A stretch of 10,738 nt of DNA from Burkholderiaceae bacterium (GCA_031276435.1 JAISNB010000015.1:1-10738); one strand, 5' to 3'. Numbered from the stretch's first letter, positions 1 through 6,932 are shown. Made by a program: numbers and translations. Notes: generated by a model from the sequence alone, not told the origin.

Positions 1-1
1 G

Positions 2-166
2 CCGCAAGTGCTGGCGCGCTACGCGCTCCATCAAATTCAGGTGGCCGACTCGCCCCACTGCGGTGCCATGCACTGGCACAGTGCCAGAGCCGATCAGGTG
101 CAGTGCGAAAGACAAACACATCCCCACTACTGGCGGCACGCCATGCGCCAAGAAAGCTCTGATTAA
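2..166 (+). CDS. C-terminal end of an unrecognised protein (partial)
   Basis: An open frame enters from the left edge at base 2 and runs 54 codons to TAA at 164-166. It has no start inside the window, so only the C-terminus is visible. Third codon positions are mostly G or C, as in the conserved genes of this window and unlike the other two + frames, which is the main reason to believe it. The peptide is rich in His, Gln and Cys (for example HCGAMHWHSARADQ) and has no membrane segment. I do not recognise a family. A strong palindrome begins directly after the stop. The frame could be accidental; the upstream sequence would settle it. Confidence 0.45.
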   Translation, partial: PQVLARYALHQIQVADSPHCGAMHWHSARADQVQCERQTHPHYWRHAMRQESSD

Positions 167-202
167 CCGTCATTGCGAGGGCGCAGCCCCTCGCAATGAC
201 GG
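167..202. repeat. REP-like palindrome (CGTCATTGCGAGG family, copy A)
   Basis: Two perfect 15-nt arms (167-181 and 188-202) flank a 6-nt loop. The arm contains CGTCATTGCGAGG, a motif shared with three further copies at 2134-2170, 2295-2329 and 2545-2559. It starts immediately after the stop codon of the preceding reading frame, as REP elements often do. No run of T follows the stem directly, so it is better read as a dispersed palindromic element than as an intrinsic terminator, although it could still protect the 3' end of the upstream transcript. Confidence 0.75.
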
Positions 203-220
203 CGATTTTGTCCACCTTTT

Positions 221-304
221 TGCGTGCGTGGAAAACTCCCCCTCTCTCCCCCAACGGGGGCGAGGGGGCAATATGCTCTCTCCACTTGTGGAGAGGGGCG
301 GGGG
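221..304. repeat. C/G-tract repeat module, copy 1
   Basis: The module begins with GCGTGCGTGGAAAACTCCCCC, then a C-rich arm and a G-rich arm (CCCTCTC...GGGCGAGGG), followed by a second hairpin with arms CTCTCCAC (278-285) and GTGGAGAG (288-295). The same layout (TGCG-TGG-AA, C-run, CCCTCTCC, short loop, GGGAGAGGG, then an A-rich tail) recurs downstream of the lectin-like gene at 2039-2094, 2209-2256 and 2401-2456. This is a dispersed intergenic element rather than coding sequence. Confidence 0.6.
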
Positions 305-388
305 ATGAGGCTGGGGGCGAGGGGGAAAGATACAAATGCGCCGCGCTTGTGCAAGGGGGCAAGAGGCAATGGATGGATGCGTCGCTTG

Positions 389-440
389 CCTTCCTCTCTT
401 CCTTTTAGGGAGAGAGTACCCCAGCAGGGGCGAGAGAGGG
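389..440. repeat. Degenerate C/G-tract palindrome
   Basis: CCTTCCTCTCTTCC is followed by GGGAGAGAG, and then by ACCCCAGCAGGGGCGAGAGAGGG. These are diverged forms of the CCCTCTCC/GGGAGAGGG palindrome family found at several places in this window. No coding role is apparent. Confidence 0.45.
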
Positions 441-674
441 TGGGCAAAAAACAACACACACCTATTAAAAAGCGGGACTATTTCACACTTTCCGTGTTTT
501 TTACGCTTTCGCTCCTCTCCGCCTGTTGCAAAACGCGGGAATGCTGCTAGCATGGCATGCGTGTCTTGGCCCCGCGCCGATGCCAATCATGCTCTCCTGT
601 TGCCGCGCCGCCCACCGCAGCGCAACGCACACAGGGCGCATGAGGAAGCGGCAAAGGCCAAAGGCACATCCACC
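441..674. other. Intergenic stretch without a recognisable gene
   Basis: Several reading frames stay open here on both strands, but their peptides are low in complexity, rich in Arg, Cys and Pro, and begin inside palindromic repeats. None resembles a known family. I see no tRNA, rRNA or terminator. The stretch leads into the nested inverted repeats at 675-813. Confidence 0.5.
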
Positions 675-813
675 GAAGAACCTGTCTTGTTCCAACCCGG
701 CGACGGGCAAGCGCCCTGTCCGGGTGGCTCTGGCGGTGTTGCGCAGCCAGAGCCTTGCTCCTCATCCGGGCAAGGCGCTTGCGCAACGCCCAAAGGCGGC
801 AAGCAGGTTCTTC
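675..813 (+). ncRNA. Candidate multibranched structured RNA (or decayed repeat)
   Basis: A perfect 10-bp inverted repeat, GAAGAACCTG (675-684) with CAGGTTCTTC (804-813), encloses several consecutive hairpins. They are an imperfect stem 696-707/713-724, a 9-bp stem 726-734/746-754, a 7-bp stem 752-758/770-776 and a 6-bp stem 777-782/799-804. An alternative 9-bp pairing joins 707-715 with 774-782, so two folds compete. The strand is arbitrary because all the pairings are symmetrical. I do not recognise it as tmRNA, SRP RNA, RNase P RNA or 6S RNA. It could also be a cluster of decayed palindromic repeats. A role as the leader of the following gene is not supported, because the best promoter lies downstream of it. 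Confidence 0.3.
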
Positions 814-849
814 ACCTTGATGGCACTCATTTAGCAGAAGTCAGTTCCT

Positions 850-990
<141 letters not shown>

Positions 991-1024
991 TAATATTTTC
1001 AAAAAATTCGCTGATAGCCAATAT

Positions 1025-2017
1025 ATAAAATCTTTCTGCAGACTGGCCCGCGCTTTACTCACAGCGGCCATGGCTTGCGCGGCCTGGAGCACAGCCCCCG
1101 CACACGCCGCCATTTCCATCACAGAAACAGACGCGGATTCTTTGCGCTACGCCACAGCGCCCGGCTGGACGATCATGAGCGGGGCAACACCATCACCTCC
1201 CGCACCAGCGGGAACTGTTGCCGTGCCGTCCTATTTGACTGCTGGCGGCATTGACCCCGCGGACGATGGCTGGCTGCGGCTGACAGAGGCTGTGAGCTAC
1301 CAGCATGGAACCGCCGTTTATAACACAGCCTTTTCGTCTGCGGAAGGCCTGCAAATTACCTTCGATTACGCTGCTTATGGTGGCAATGAGGCCGATGGGA
1401 TTTCGTTTTTTCTGATCGACGGCAATACCACCAATCCCACCATGGGCGCTCACTTTGGATATCTACCAAGAGCACCTAATGTTGAACCCGGCGTGACCAA
1501 TGGTTACATGGGCGTTGTGCTGAATGAATACGCGGGTTGCGATAGCCAACCCCCGACCGTTCCACCTTGTCAATACGACCATGTGGCTGTGGTTGGCGCG
1601 GGCAGTCTCTACGGCGGCTTTACTGGCCTGCATGCAGTCCCTCTGGCTGGCACGGCTGTAGGGAAAATCGCGCCCGTTGACCGCGCGCGCATTGTGCGCG
1701 TCACCATTTCACCCGTGACACCTGCCACGCTTTATCCAAAGGTGACGGTGGAAATCGATCCCAATGATGGCGTCACAGGATTTGTCAAGCTGATTGATGC
1801 CTTTTCGCTGGCTGGCAATGGAGCGGTACCCAAGACCTTCAAAATGGGCTTTGGTGCCAGCACGGGTGCCCGAAAGCACATTCACGAAGTGCGCATTCGG
1901 AGCGCGAAAACGCTGGTCAGTGCCGTTCCTGCGCTTGAGCAAAGCACGCTTGGCGCGTTGGCAGTACTGCTGGCGCTTTTGACACTGCCCGCGCTGCGCC
2001 GCTGCTTGAACGGTTGA
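1025..2017 (+). CDS. Secreted L-type lectin-like protein with degenerate IPTL-CTERM tail
   Basis: Predicted surface protein. From the first in-frame ATG (1070) it has 315 residues, but that start cuts off the signal peptide. The frame stays open upstream, and reading from ATA 1025 gives KSFCRLARALLTAAMACAAW and then APAHA, a complete signal peptide with a basic start and an AxA cleavage site. No ATG, GTG or TTG lies in frame there; ATA 1025 and CTG 1043 are the candidates, so the start given is provisional. Residues about 20-275 (from 1070) resemble bacterial concanavalin A/L-type lectin-like domains (TFDYAAYGGNEADGISFFLIDG, then GVTNGYMGVVLNEYA). Residues 286-315 form a tail, VPALEQSTLG, a hydrophobic segment and RRC, like the IPTL-CTERM signal that exosortase H family enzymes process. 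The usual Trp is absent. The ligand is unknown. No clear ribosome binding site is visible. Third positions are less G/C-rich by eye than in the yej genes. Confidence 0.75.
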   Translation: MKSFCRLARALLTAAMACAAWSTAPAHAAISITETDADSLRYATAPGWTIMSGATPSPPAPAGTVAVPSYLTAGGIDPADDGWLRLTEAVSYQHGTAVYNTAFSSAEGLQITFDYAAYGGNEADGISFFLIDGNTTNPTMGAHFGYLPRAPNVEPGVTNGYMGVVLNEYAGCDSQPPTVPPCQYDHVAVVGAGSLYGGFTGLHAVPLAGTAVGKIAPVDRARIVRVTISPVTPATLYPKVTVEIDPNDGVTGFVKLIDAFSLAGNGAVPKTFKMGFGASTGARKHIHEVRIRSAKTLVSAVPALEQSTLGALAVLLALLTLPALRRCLNG

Positions 2018-2038
2018 CGGTTTGACGAGTGCGGTTTG

Positions 2039-2094
2039 CGTGCGCAGAAAATCCCCCCACCCTGACCCTCTCCCCCATAAATGGGGGAGAGGGG
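2039..2094. repeat. C/G-tract repeat module, copy 2, with strong hairpin
   Basis: TGCGCAGAAAATCCCCCCACCCTG is the homologous left part, written here as a pattern. It is followed by a perfect 12-bp stem, CCCTCTCCCCCA (2066-2077) with TGGGGGAGAGGG (2082-2093), around a 4-nt loop. The element begins about 20 nt after the lectin-like stop codon. The tail is A-rich rather than T-rich on the + strand, so it is not a classical intrinsic terminator for that gene, but the stem could stabilise the end of its mRNA. Confidence 0.65.
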
Positions 2095-2133
2095 AAGAAG
2101 AATATAAACTATAGACGGGGCGTTCCTATCCCT

Positions 2134-2170
2134 GTCATTGCAAGGAGTGCGAAACACGACGTGGCAATCA
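2134..2170 (+). repeat. REP-like element, copy B
   Basis: Starts with GTCATTGCAAGGAG and ends with GTGGCAATCA. The partly complementary ends (ATTGC and GCAAT) can pair. It belongs to the same family as copy A. It lies in the opposite orientation to copy C, about 125 bp away, so the two form an inverted pair like the paired REP units (BIMEs) of other bacteria. Confidence 0.6.
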
Positions 2171-2208
2171 TCCATACAGTTTTCATTTAGCACCCTTTTC
2201 ATTTGTGC

Positions 2209-2256
2209 CGCGTGGAAGAATCCCCCCACCCTGCCCACCCAAAAGGGAGCGAGGGA
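2209..2256. repeat. C/G-tract repeat module, copy 3
   Basis: CGCGTGGAAGAATCCCCCCACCC is the shared left part (given as a pattern). It is followed by a diverged palindrome ending AAAAGGGAGCGAGGGA. The left part matches copy 2 closely and the palindrome is more decayed than in copies 2 and 4. Confidence 0.55.
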
Positions 2257-2294
2257 ATGAATAGGTACACTTGCGCGCGCGTGGAAGCAGTAGT

Positions 2295-2329
2295 GGATTG
2301 CCATGGGCCTGCGGCGCTCGCAATGACGG
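2295..2329 (-). repeat. REP-like element, copy C, inverted
   Basis: Reads GGATTGCC at the left and CTCGCAATGACGG at the right, which is the reverse complement of the layout of copy B. The core differs from copy B, so the conserved parts are the two ends. Together with copy B it brackets the third C/G-tract module. Confidence 0.6.
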
Positions 2330-2400
2330 GGTTTTGTGGGCATGTGAATAAGTCCAGCGAGCCTGTCGCCCTTAATGACAAGGAGATGCGCTATGTTTTG

Positions 2401-2456
2401 CGCGGGAGTCCCCCTCACCCGGCGCTTCGCGCCACCCTCTCCCCAAGGGGCGAGGG
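2401..2456. repeat. C/G-tract repeat module, copy 4
   Basis: Carries a left part CGCGGGAGTCCCCCTCACCC, a small hairpin GGCGCTTCGCGCC (2421-2433) and a palindrome CCCTCTCC (2435-2442) with GGGGCGAGGG (2447-2456). The A-rich tail leads to a GAATGCGCAGCGC sequence that resembles the tail of copy 1 (CAAATGCGCCGCGC), so the repeated unit extends beyond the palindrome. Confidence 0.6.
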
Positions 2457-2484
2457 AAAAAGAATATGAATGCGCAGCGCAGAA

Positions 2485-2517
2485 CCCCTTACCCTCTCCG
2501 ACAAAGGGGGACGAGGG
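2485..2517. repeat. C/G-tract palindrome, short copy
   Basis: CCCTTACCCTCTCC is followed by AAAGGGGGACGAGGG. It is the palindromic core of the C/G-tract family without the conserved left part. Confidence 0.5.
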
Positions 2518-2544
2518 CAATAAAGAGAGGTGCGCTCCCTCTCC

Positions 2545-2559
2545 GTCATTGCGAGGAGT
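2545..2559 (+). repeat. REP-like half element, copy D
   Basis: GTCATTGCGAGGAGT matches the left half of the REP-like family. The right half is missing or replaced by AT-rich sequence, in which AATGAC (2575-2580) could pair with GTCATT. A truncated copy is the simplest reading. Confidence 0.5.
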
Positions 2560-2584
2560 TTAGGTATTTTTATTAATGACAAAA

Positions 2585-2609
2585 CACCCTCTCCCAAAGG
2601 GACAAGGGA
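2585..2609. repeat. C/G-tract palindrome, short copy
   Basis: CACCCTCTCCC is followed by AAAGGGACAAGGGA. It is another core-only copy of the C/G-tract family, placed just before the terminator-like hairpin at 2622-2648. Confidence 0.45.
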
Positions 2610-2621
2610 CAAACAATGAAA

Positions 2622-2660
2622 TGCGGTGCGTTTCAAATGCGCACCGCAATTTTTGTTTTT
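2622..2660. terminator. Bidirectional intrinsic terminator between convergent units
   Basis: A perfect 9-bp stem, TGCGGTGCG (2622-2630) with CGCACCGCA (2640-2648), closes a 9-nt loop. On the + strand it is followed by ATTTTTGTTTTT, a good U-tract; on the - strand it is followed by TTTCATTGTTTG, a weaker one. It lies about 90 nt past the yejF stop on the - strand and faces the lectin-like gene from the other side, as expected for a shared terminator. The stem also resembles the GCGC-rich tails of the nearby repeats, so it may derive from one. Confidence 0.6.
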
Positions 2661-2738
2661 GCCATCGGAAAGAAAGAACGCTGCGCATATGCGCGGGCGC
2701 GGCGGGTTCAAACGCCATTGAGCATTGAGCAGGCGCCC

Positions 2739-4418
2739 TCAGGCCGCGGCCAGCAGGCGTTGGGTGTAGGGGTGTTCGGGGGCTGTCAGCACTTGCAGCG
2801 CGGGGCCGGATTCGACCACTTGTCCGTCTTTGAGTACCAGCACCTCGTGGGCCATGGCGCGCACCACGTCCACGTCGTGCGTGATCAGCAGGTACGCCAG
2901 GCCGCGTGATTTTTGCAGTTGTTGCAGTAATTGCAGCAGTTGTTTTTGGATGGTGACGTCGAGCGCGCTGGTCGGTTCGTCCAGCACCAGCAGCGCCGGG
3001 TCGACGATGAGGGCGCGCGCCAGGGCAATGCGCTGGCGCTGGCCACCAGAGCATTCGTGGGGATAGCGCGCCAGAAGGCCGGGCAGCGCGGCTTCGGTCA
3101 GACCGACATCGGCCAGTGCCTGGCGCACGCGGCTGGCGCGCTGCTCTGCCGTGACGTGGGGTGCGTGGACGCGCAGGCCTTCGCCCACGATTTCTTCTAT
3201 GGTCAGGCGCGGCGAGAGCGAGGAAAAGGGGTCCTGGAACACCACTTGCACCATGCGGCGCAAGGGCCGGTCGGCGGCGGATTGGTGCCGCCAGGCGCGC
3301 CCGGCCACTTGCAGTTGGCCGTCAAAGGGCAGCAGTCCCAGGGCAGCCAGCGCCAGGGTGGATTTGCCAGAGCCTGATTCGCCGATGACGCCCAGTGTGC
3401 GGCCCGGCGCGAGCGTGAAACTGGTGGGACGCAGCGCGGCAAAACGGCCTTTTTTGAACCAGCCGCGCAGGCCTGGCAGGCGGGCGGGGTAGTTCACGCC
3501 AAGCGCCTGGGCCGCCAGCACGGGTGGCGACGGCGGCGTGGTGTCTGGCGCGGCGGCGGTGGCGGCGACGTTTTCCGCCACGTCGCGCTCGGGTCGGCTG
3601 GCCAGCAGGCATTGGGTGTAGGGATGTTCGGGCGCGGAGAAAATGCGGGCCACGCTGCCTTGCTCGAGCAGGCGGCCTTTTTCCATGACGAGTACGCGGT
3701 CGGCAAAGCGGTGCACCAGATTCAAGTCGTGCGTGATGAGCAGCACGGCCATGCCGGTTTCCTGTTGCAGCGCGGCCAGCAGGTCCAGGATTTGGCCGCG
3801 CAGGCTGACATCGAGCGCGGTGGTGGGTTCGTCAGCCAGCAGCAGGCGCGGCTGGCGCGCCAGCGCCATGGCGATCATGGCTCTCTGGCGCTGTCCGCCC
3901 GAGAGCTGGTGCGGGTAGGCCCGCGCGCACCGGGCCGGTTCGGCGATGCCGGTTTTGCCCAGCAGTTCCATGGTTTGCTGCCACGCGCGCTCGGGCGCCA
4001 GTGTTTTTTGAAGCCGCAGCGCCTCGACAATTTGCGCGCCCACGGTCATCAGCGGGTTGAACGCGGTCATCGGCTCCTGGAAGATCATGGCGATGTCGCT
4101 GCCGCGCAGCGCGCGCAGGCGCGCTTCGGGCAAGCTGAGCAGATCGAGCGCCGCGGCGCTGCCAGCGCCGCCAAGCCAGGCCTGTCCGCTGGCGCGCGCG
4201 CCATGCAAAAGCCCGAGCAAGGCCAGCGCGGTGAGGGTTTTGCCCGAGCCTGATTCGCCCACCAGCGCCAGTTTTTGCCCGGCTTGCAGATCAAACGACA
4301 CGCCTTGCACCACGGGTTTGCCAGCGGCAAAGGCGATGCCGAGATCGCGCACGCGCAACAGTGGCGCGGCGGCGGCCATGGCGGTGTCGGCGGCGGTGGT
4401 GTTGATGGCGGCGCTCAT
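2739..4418 (-). CDS. yejF: Peptide ABC transporter, fused double ATPase YejF
   Basis: Cytoplasmic ATPase that powers the YejABEF peptide importer; in E. coli this system takes up peptides, including the antibiotic microcin C. The 559 residues hold two complete nucleotide-binding domains. The first has Walker A GESGSGKT (54-61), signature LSGGQ (172-176), Walker B LLLADE (192-197) and the switch His230. The second has GESGSGKS (346-353), CSGGQ (456-460), LLVLDE (476-481) and His514. An EHPYT motif follows each domain (264-268 and 548-552), as in oligopeptide transporter ATPases. All catalytic residues are present, so both halves should hydrolyse ATP. The ATG overlaps the yejE stop by four bases (ATGA), which indicates translational coupling. 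It is the last gene of the operon and is followed by a terminator-like hairpin. Confidence 0.95.
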   Translation of the reverse strand: MSAAINTTAADTAMAAAAPLLRVRDLGIAFAAGKPVVQGVSFDLQAGQKLALVGESGSGKTLTALALLGLLHGARASGQAWLGGAGSAAALDLLSLPEARLRALRGSDIAMIFQEPMTAFNPLMTVGAQIVEALRLQKTLAPERAWQQTMELLGKTGIAEPARCARAYPHQLSGGQRQRAMIAMALARQPRLLLADEPTTALDVSLRGQILDLLAALQQETGMAVLLITHDLNLVHRFADRVLVMEKGRLLEQGSVARIFSAPEHPYTQCLLASRPERDVAENVAATAAAPDTTPPSPPVLAAQALGVNYPARLPGLRGWFKKGRFAALRPTSFTLAPGRTLGVIGESGSGKSTLALAALGLLPFDGQLQVAGRAWRHQSAADRPLRRMVQVVFQDPFSSLSPRLTIEEIVGEGLRVHAPHVTAEQRASRVRQALADVGLTEAALPGLLARYPHECSGGQRQRIALARALIVDPALLVLDEPTSALDVTIQKQLLQLLQQLQKSRGLAYLLITHDVDVVRAMAHEVLVLKDGQVVESGPALQVLTAPEHPYTQRLLAAA

Positions 4419-5500
4419 GCGTCGGCCTTGCGCGGATCGAGCGCGTCGCGCAGCGCGTCACCCATGAAGGTCAGCAGCATCAGCGTGAGCACGAGCACGC
4501 CAAAGGTGGACAGCGAGATCCACCACGCATCAATGTTGTTTTTGCCCTGATTGAGCAGCTCGCCCAGGCTGGGCGTGCCCGGCGGTACGCCCAGGCCCAG
4601 GAAGTCCAGCGAGGTGAGCGCCAGAATGGCGGCGCTCATGCGAAAGGGCAGGAAGGTGACCACCGGCGTCAGGCTGTTGGGCAGGATGTGGCGCCAGATG
4701 ATTTGCCAGCCCGGCACGCCAAGCGCGCGTGCGGCTTTCACGTAATCGAGCTGGCGGTTGCGCAGGAATTCGGCGCGCACGTAGTCGGCCAGACCCATCC
4801 AGCCGAACAGCGCCAGCAGCACCACCAGCAGGCCCACGCTGGGCGCCAGGATGGCCGAGAAGATGATGAGCAGGTACAACTCTGGCATGGAAGCCCAGAT
4901 TTCCGTAAAGCGTTGCAGCGCCAGATCGGTTTTGCCGCCCAGGTAGCCTTGCAGCGCGCCCGCGGCAATGCCCAGCGTGGTGCCCGCGATGGTCAGCACC
5001 AGGGCAAACAGCACGCTGAGCCGAAAGCCGTAGATCAGTTGCGCCAACAAATCGCGCCCGCGGTCGTCCGTGCCGAGCCAGTTGGCGCGCGAAGGCGGCG
5101 CCGGATTGGGCGCTGGCGCGAAGTAGTTGATGGTTTTGGCGCCGTAGGGATTGGGCGGGAAGATGGCCCAGTTGCCGGGCCGGGACAATTGGGCGCGGAT
5201 GAACGGATCGAGGTAATCCGTTTCGGTGGCAAAGTCGCCGCCAAAGGTTTTTTCAGGGTAGCTTTGCACCAGCGGCCAGTAAAACCGGTCCTCGTAGCGA
5301 ACCAGCAGCGGTTTGTCGTTGGAGACGATTTCCGCCAGCAGGCTCAGCGCCACCAAAAGGGCAAAGAGCACCAGGCTCCACCACCCCAGCCGGTTGCGCC
5401 TGAAGCGCCGCCATGCCCTGCGCGCGGGCGAAAGCGATGGCGGCGGCGGCAAAGCGGGTGGCGCGCCGGTGGTGGTGGCCACCGCGTGATCGGTTGTCAT
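4415..5500 (-). CDS. yejE: Peptide ABC transporter permease YejE
   Basis: Inner-membrane permease that forms the channel with YejB. It has 361 residues. A basic N-terminal segment (RRAWRRFRRNR, 27-37) precedes the first membrane helix at about 40-58. A long periplasmic region follows, with NDKPLLVRYE (61-70) and NWLGTDDRGRD (140-150), both typical of YejE. Several C-terminal helices flank the coupling loop (AEFLRNRQLDYVKAARALG, 243-261) that contacts the ATPase. The start gives a Pro/Ala/Thr-rich leader about 18 residues longer than in E. coli YejE, and no clear ribosome binding site precedes it, so a GTG at codon 7 is possible. It lies 79 nt downstream of the CoA-hydrolase/transferase gene and overlaps yejF. 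Confidence 0.94.
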   Translation of the reverse strand: MTTDHAVATTTGAPPALPPPPSLSPARRAWRRFRRNRLGWWSLVLFALLVALSLLAEIVSNDKPLLVRYEDRFYWPLVQSYPEKTFGGDFATETDYLDPFIRAQLSRPGNWAIFPPNPYGAKTINYFAPAPNPAPPSRANWLGTDDRGRDLLAQLIYGFRLSVLFALVLTIAGTTLGIAAGALQGYLGGKTDLALQRFTEIWASMPELYLLIIFSAILAPSVGLLVVLLALFGWMGLADYVRAEFLRNRQLDYVKAARALGVPGWQIIWRHILPNSLTPVVTFLPFRMSAAILALTSLDFLGLGVPPGTPSLGELLNQGKNNIDAWWISLSTFGVLVLTLMLLTFMGDALRDALDPRKADA

Positions 5501-5579
5501 GGGTGGGCTGGAGAACCGGATTTTCGCGGTGACGACATGGTGGTGGCGGCGCTGCTGCGTGGTGCGGCGGGAGGCCTTT

Positions 5580-6878
5580 TTACAGCATCTTCATTTTCTG
5601 GGCCGCTTCGGTCAGCTCGTCGCGGAATTTGGGATGCGCGATGGCGATCAGCGCGCGCACCCTCTCGCGCGCCGTGCGGCCACGCAGTTGTGCCACGCCG
5701 TATTCGGTGACCACGTAGTTGACGTCGTTCTTGGTGGTGCTCACCAGCGTGCCCGGGCTGAGCACGGGCTGGATGCGCGAGATGGCGTCGTCCTTGGCCG
5801 TGGAGGGCATCACGATGAACGATTTGCCGCCGCGCGAGCGGTTGGCCGCGCGCACGAAGTCGCTTTGCCCGCCCGTGCCCGAATACGGTTTGAAGCCCAG
5901 GCTTTCCGATCCGCACTGGCCCGCAAAATCGATTTGCATGGTGGCGTTGACGGAAATGAGGTTGTCGTTCTGCCCGGCCAGATACGGGTCGTTGGTGAAA
6001 TCGGCCGGGTGCATTTCCATGGCCGGGTTGCGGTTCATGAACTGGTAGAGCTTTTTGGAACCAAGCGCAAATGTGGCCAGCATCTTGCCCGGCAGGTAGT
6101 TCTTGCGCCGGTTGGTCACCACGCCCGCTTCCAGCAGCGAGAGAATGCCGTCGCCGATCATCTCGGTGTGGATGCCCAGGTCTTTCTTGTCGGTCAGTTG
6201 CAGCACCACCGCGTCGGGAATGCCGCCGTAGCCGATTTGCAGCGTGGCGCCGTCGGGGATCATGTCAGCCACGTATTTGCCGATGGCTTTTTGCACGTCG
6301 CCAATCTTGGGCAGGCCCACTTCGAGGATGGGCGATTCATCTTCCACCAGCGCGCTCACCTGCGAGATGTGCACATGGCAATTGCCATAGGTGAAAGGCA
6401 CGTTGGGGTTGACTTCGAGCACGACGACGCGGGCCTTTTTCAGCGCCGCCATGGTGTAGTCGGTGCCCAGGCTCAACGCAAAGTAGCCGTGCGAGTCCAT
6501 GGGCGAGGCCATGCTGAACACCACGTCCACCGGCATCAGGCCCTGCTCGATCATGGCGGGCACTTCCGAAAAGCAGTTGGGCCACCAGTCGATCCAGCCC
6601 TCTTGCGCGCCCGATCGCGTGGGGCTGTTGAGGAAATAGGCCGCGTGGCGCACGTTGCCCAGCGTTGCGGCGTCCATGTATTCGTAGCTGCGCATGGGCA
6701 GGATTTGCGAAACCTTCACGTCCCTGAAGTCGTGCCGCTGCTGCGACAGGGCCGTCAATAGCGTGGGCGGCTCGCCCACGCCGGTGGGCACGACGATGGT
6801 GTCGCCGTTTTTCACCAGCTTGACCGCATCGGCGGCGGACGCGCGTTTTTGCTTGTAGGTTGCATCAAAACTCGGCAT
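5580..6878 (-). CDS. Acetyl-CoA hydrolase / CoA-transferase family protein
   Basis: Predicted cytoplasmic enzyme of 432 residues that moves CoA between carboxylic acids or hydrolyses acyl-CoA. The family includes 4-hydroxybutyrate and butyryl CoA-transferases and acetyl-CoA hydrolases. N-terminal domain about 1-190 and C-terminal domain about 200-430. GYGGIPDAV (216-224) is followed by HTEMIGDG (237-244), where Glu239 lines up with the Glu that forms the CoA thioester in these transferases. SGTGGQSDF (333-341) and NYVVTEYGVAQLRG (387-400) are further family motifs. The start at 6878 is favoured over the upstream ATG at 6938 because AGGAGA sits 6 nt before it and the family begins at this point; the longer version would overlap yejB. 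The acyl substrate cannot be read from the sequence. It separates yejB from yejE, which is unusual. Confidence 0.9.
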   Translation of the reverse strand: MPSFDATYKQKRASAADAVKLVKNGDTIVVPTGVGEPPTLLTALSQQRHDFRDVKVSQILPMRSYEYMDAATLGNVRHAAYFLNSPTRSGAQEGWIDWWPNCFSEVPAMIEQGLMPVDVVFSMASPMDSHGYFALSLGTDYTMAALKKARVVVLEVNPNVPFTYGNCHVHISQVSALVEDESPILEVGLPKIGDVQKAIGKYVADMIPDGATLQIGYGGIPDAVVLQLTDKKDLGIHTEMIGDGILSLLEAGVVTNRRKNYLPGKMLATFALGSKKLYQFMNRNPAMEMHPADFTNDPYLAGQNDNLISVNATMQIDFAGQCGSESLGFKPYSGTGGQSDFVRAANRSRGGKSFIVMPSTAKDDAISRIQPVLSPGTLVSTTKNDVNYVVTEYGVAQLRGRTARERVRALIAIAHPKFRDELTEAAQKMKML

Positions 6879-6884
6879 GCTATG

Positions 6885-6890
6885 TCTCCT
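6885..6890 (-). promoter_or_regulatory. Strong ribosome binding site of the CoA-transferase gene
   Basis: AGGAGA on the - strand, 6 nt before the ATG at 6878. It is the best Shine-Dalgarno sequence in the window and decides the start in favour of 6878 rather than 6938. The neighbouring yej genes lack sites this strong, so this cistron may be translated more efficiently than the others. Confidence 0.75.
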
Positions 6891-6913
6891 GTTGTGAAAA
6901 AAATGGGCCGTCA

Positions 6914-6932
6914 GACTGTATCGGACTGTATC
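6914..6932. repeat. Short tandem repeat in the yejB / CoA-transferase gap
   Basis: GACTGTATC occurs twice (6914-6922 and 6924-6932) with one base between, giving a 10-bp period. It spans the end of yejB and the start of the 52-nt gap. One helical turn between copies would suit an operator or a local duplication; nothing else in the sequence supports a function. Confidence 0.5.

Noticed and set aside
167..202. Intrinsic terminator of the left-edge gene
   Set aside because: The stem is strong but no T-run follows it directly, and the same palindrome recurs elsewhere in intergenic DNA, so a REP-like element explains it better.
675..813. tmRNA, SRP RNA, RNase P RNA or 6S RNA
   Set aside because: None of the conserved sequence blocks of these RNAs that I know is present, and the length or overall shape does not fit.
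1882..2711. - strand open frames opposite the lectin gene end and the repeat region
   Set aside because: They are built from the repeat modules and have no family similarity, ribosome binding site or plausible start context.
3612..4253. Long + strand frames antisense to yejF, and the similar ones opposite yejE, the CoA-transferase and yejB
   Set aside because: They are shadows of the G/C-rich third positions in the real genes and have no protein features of their own.
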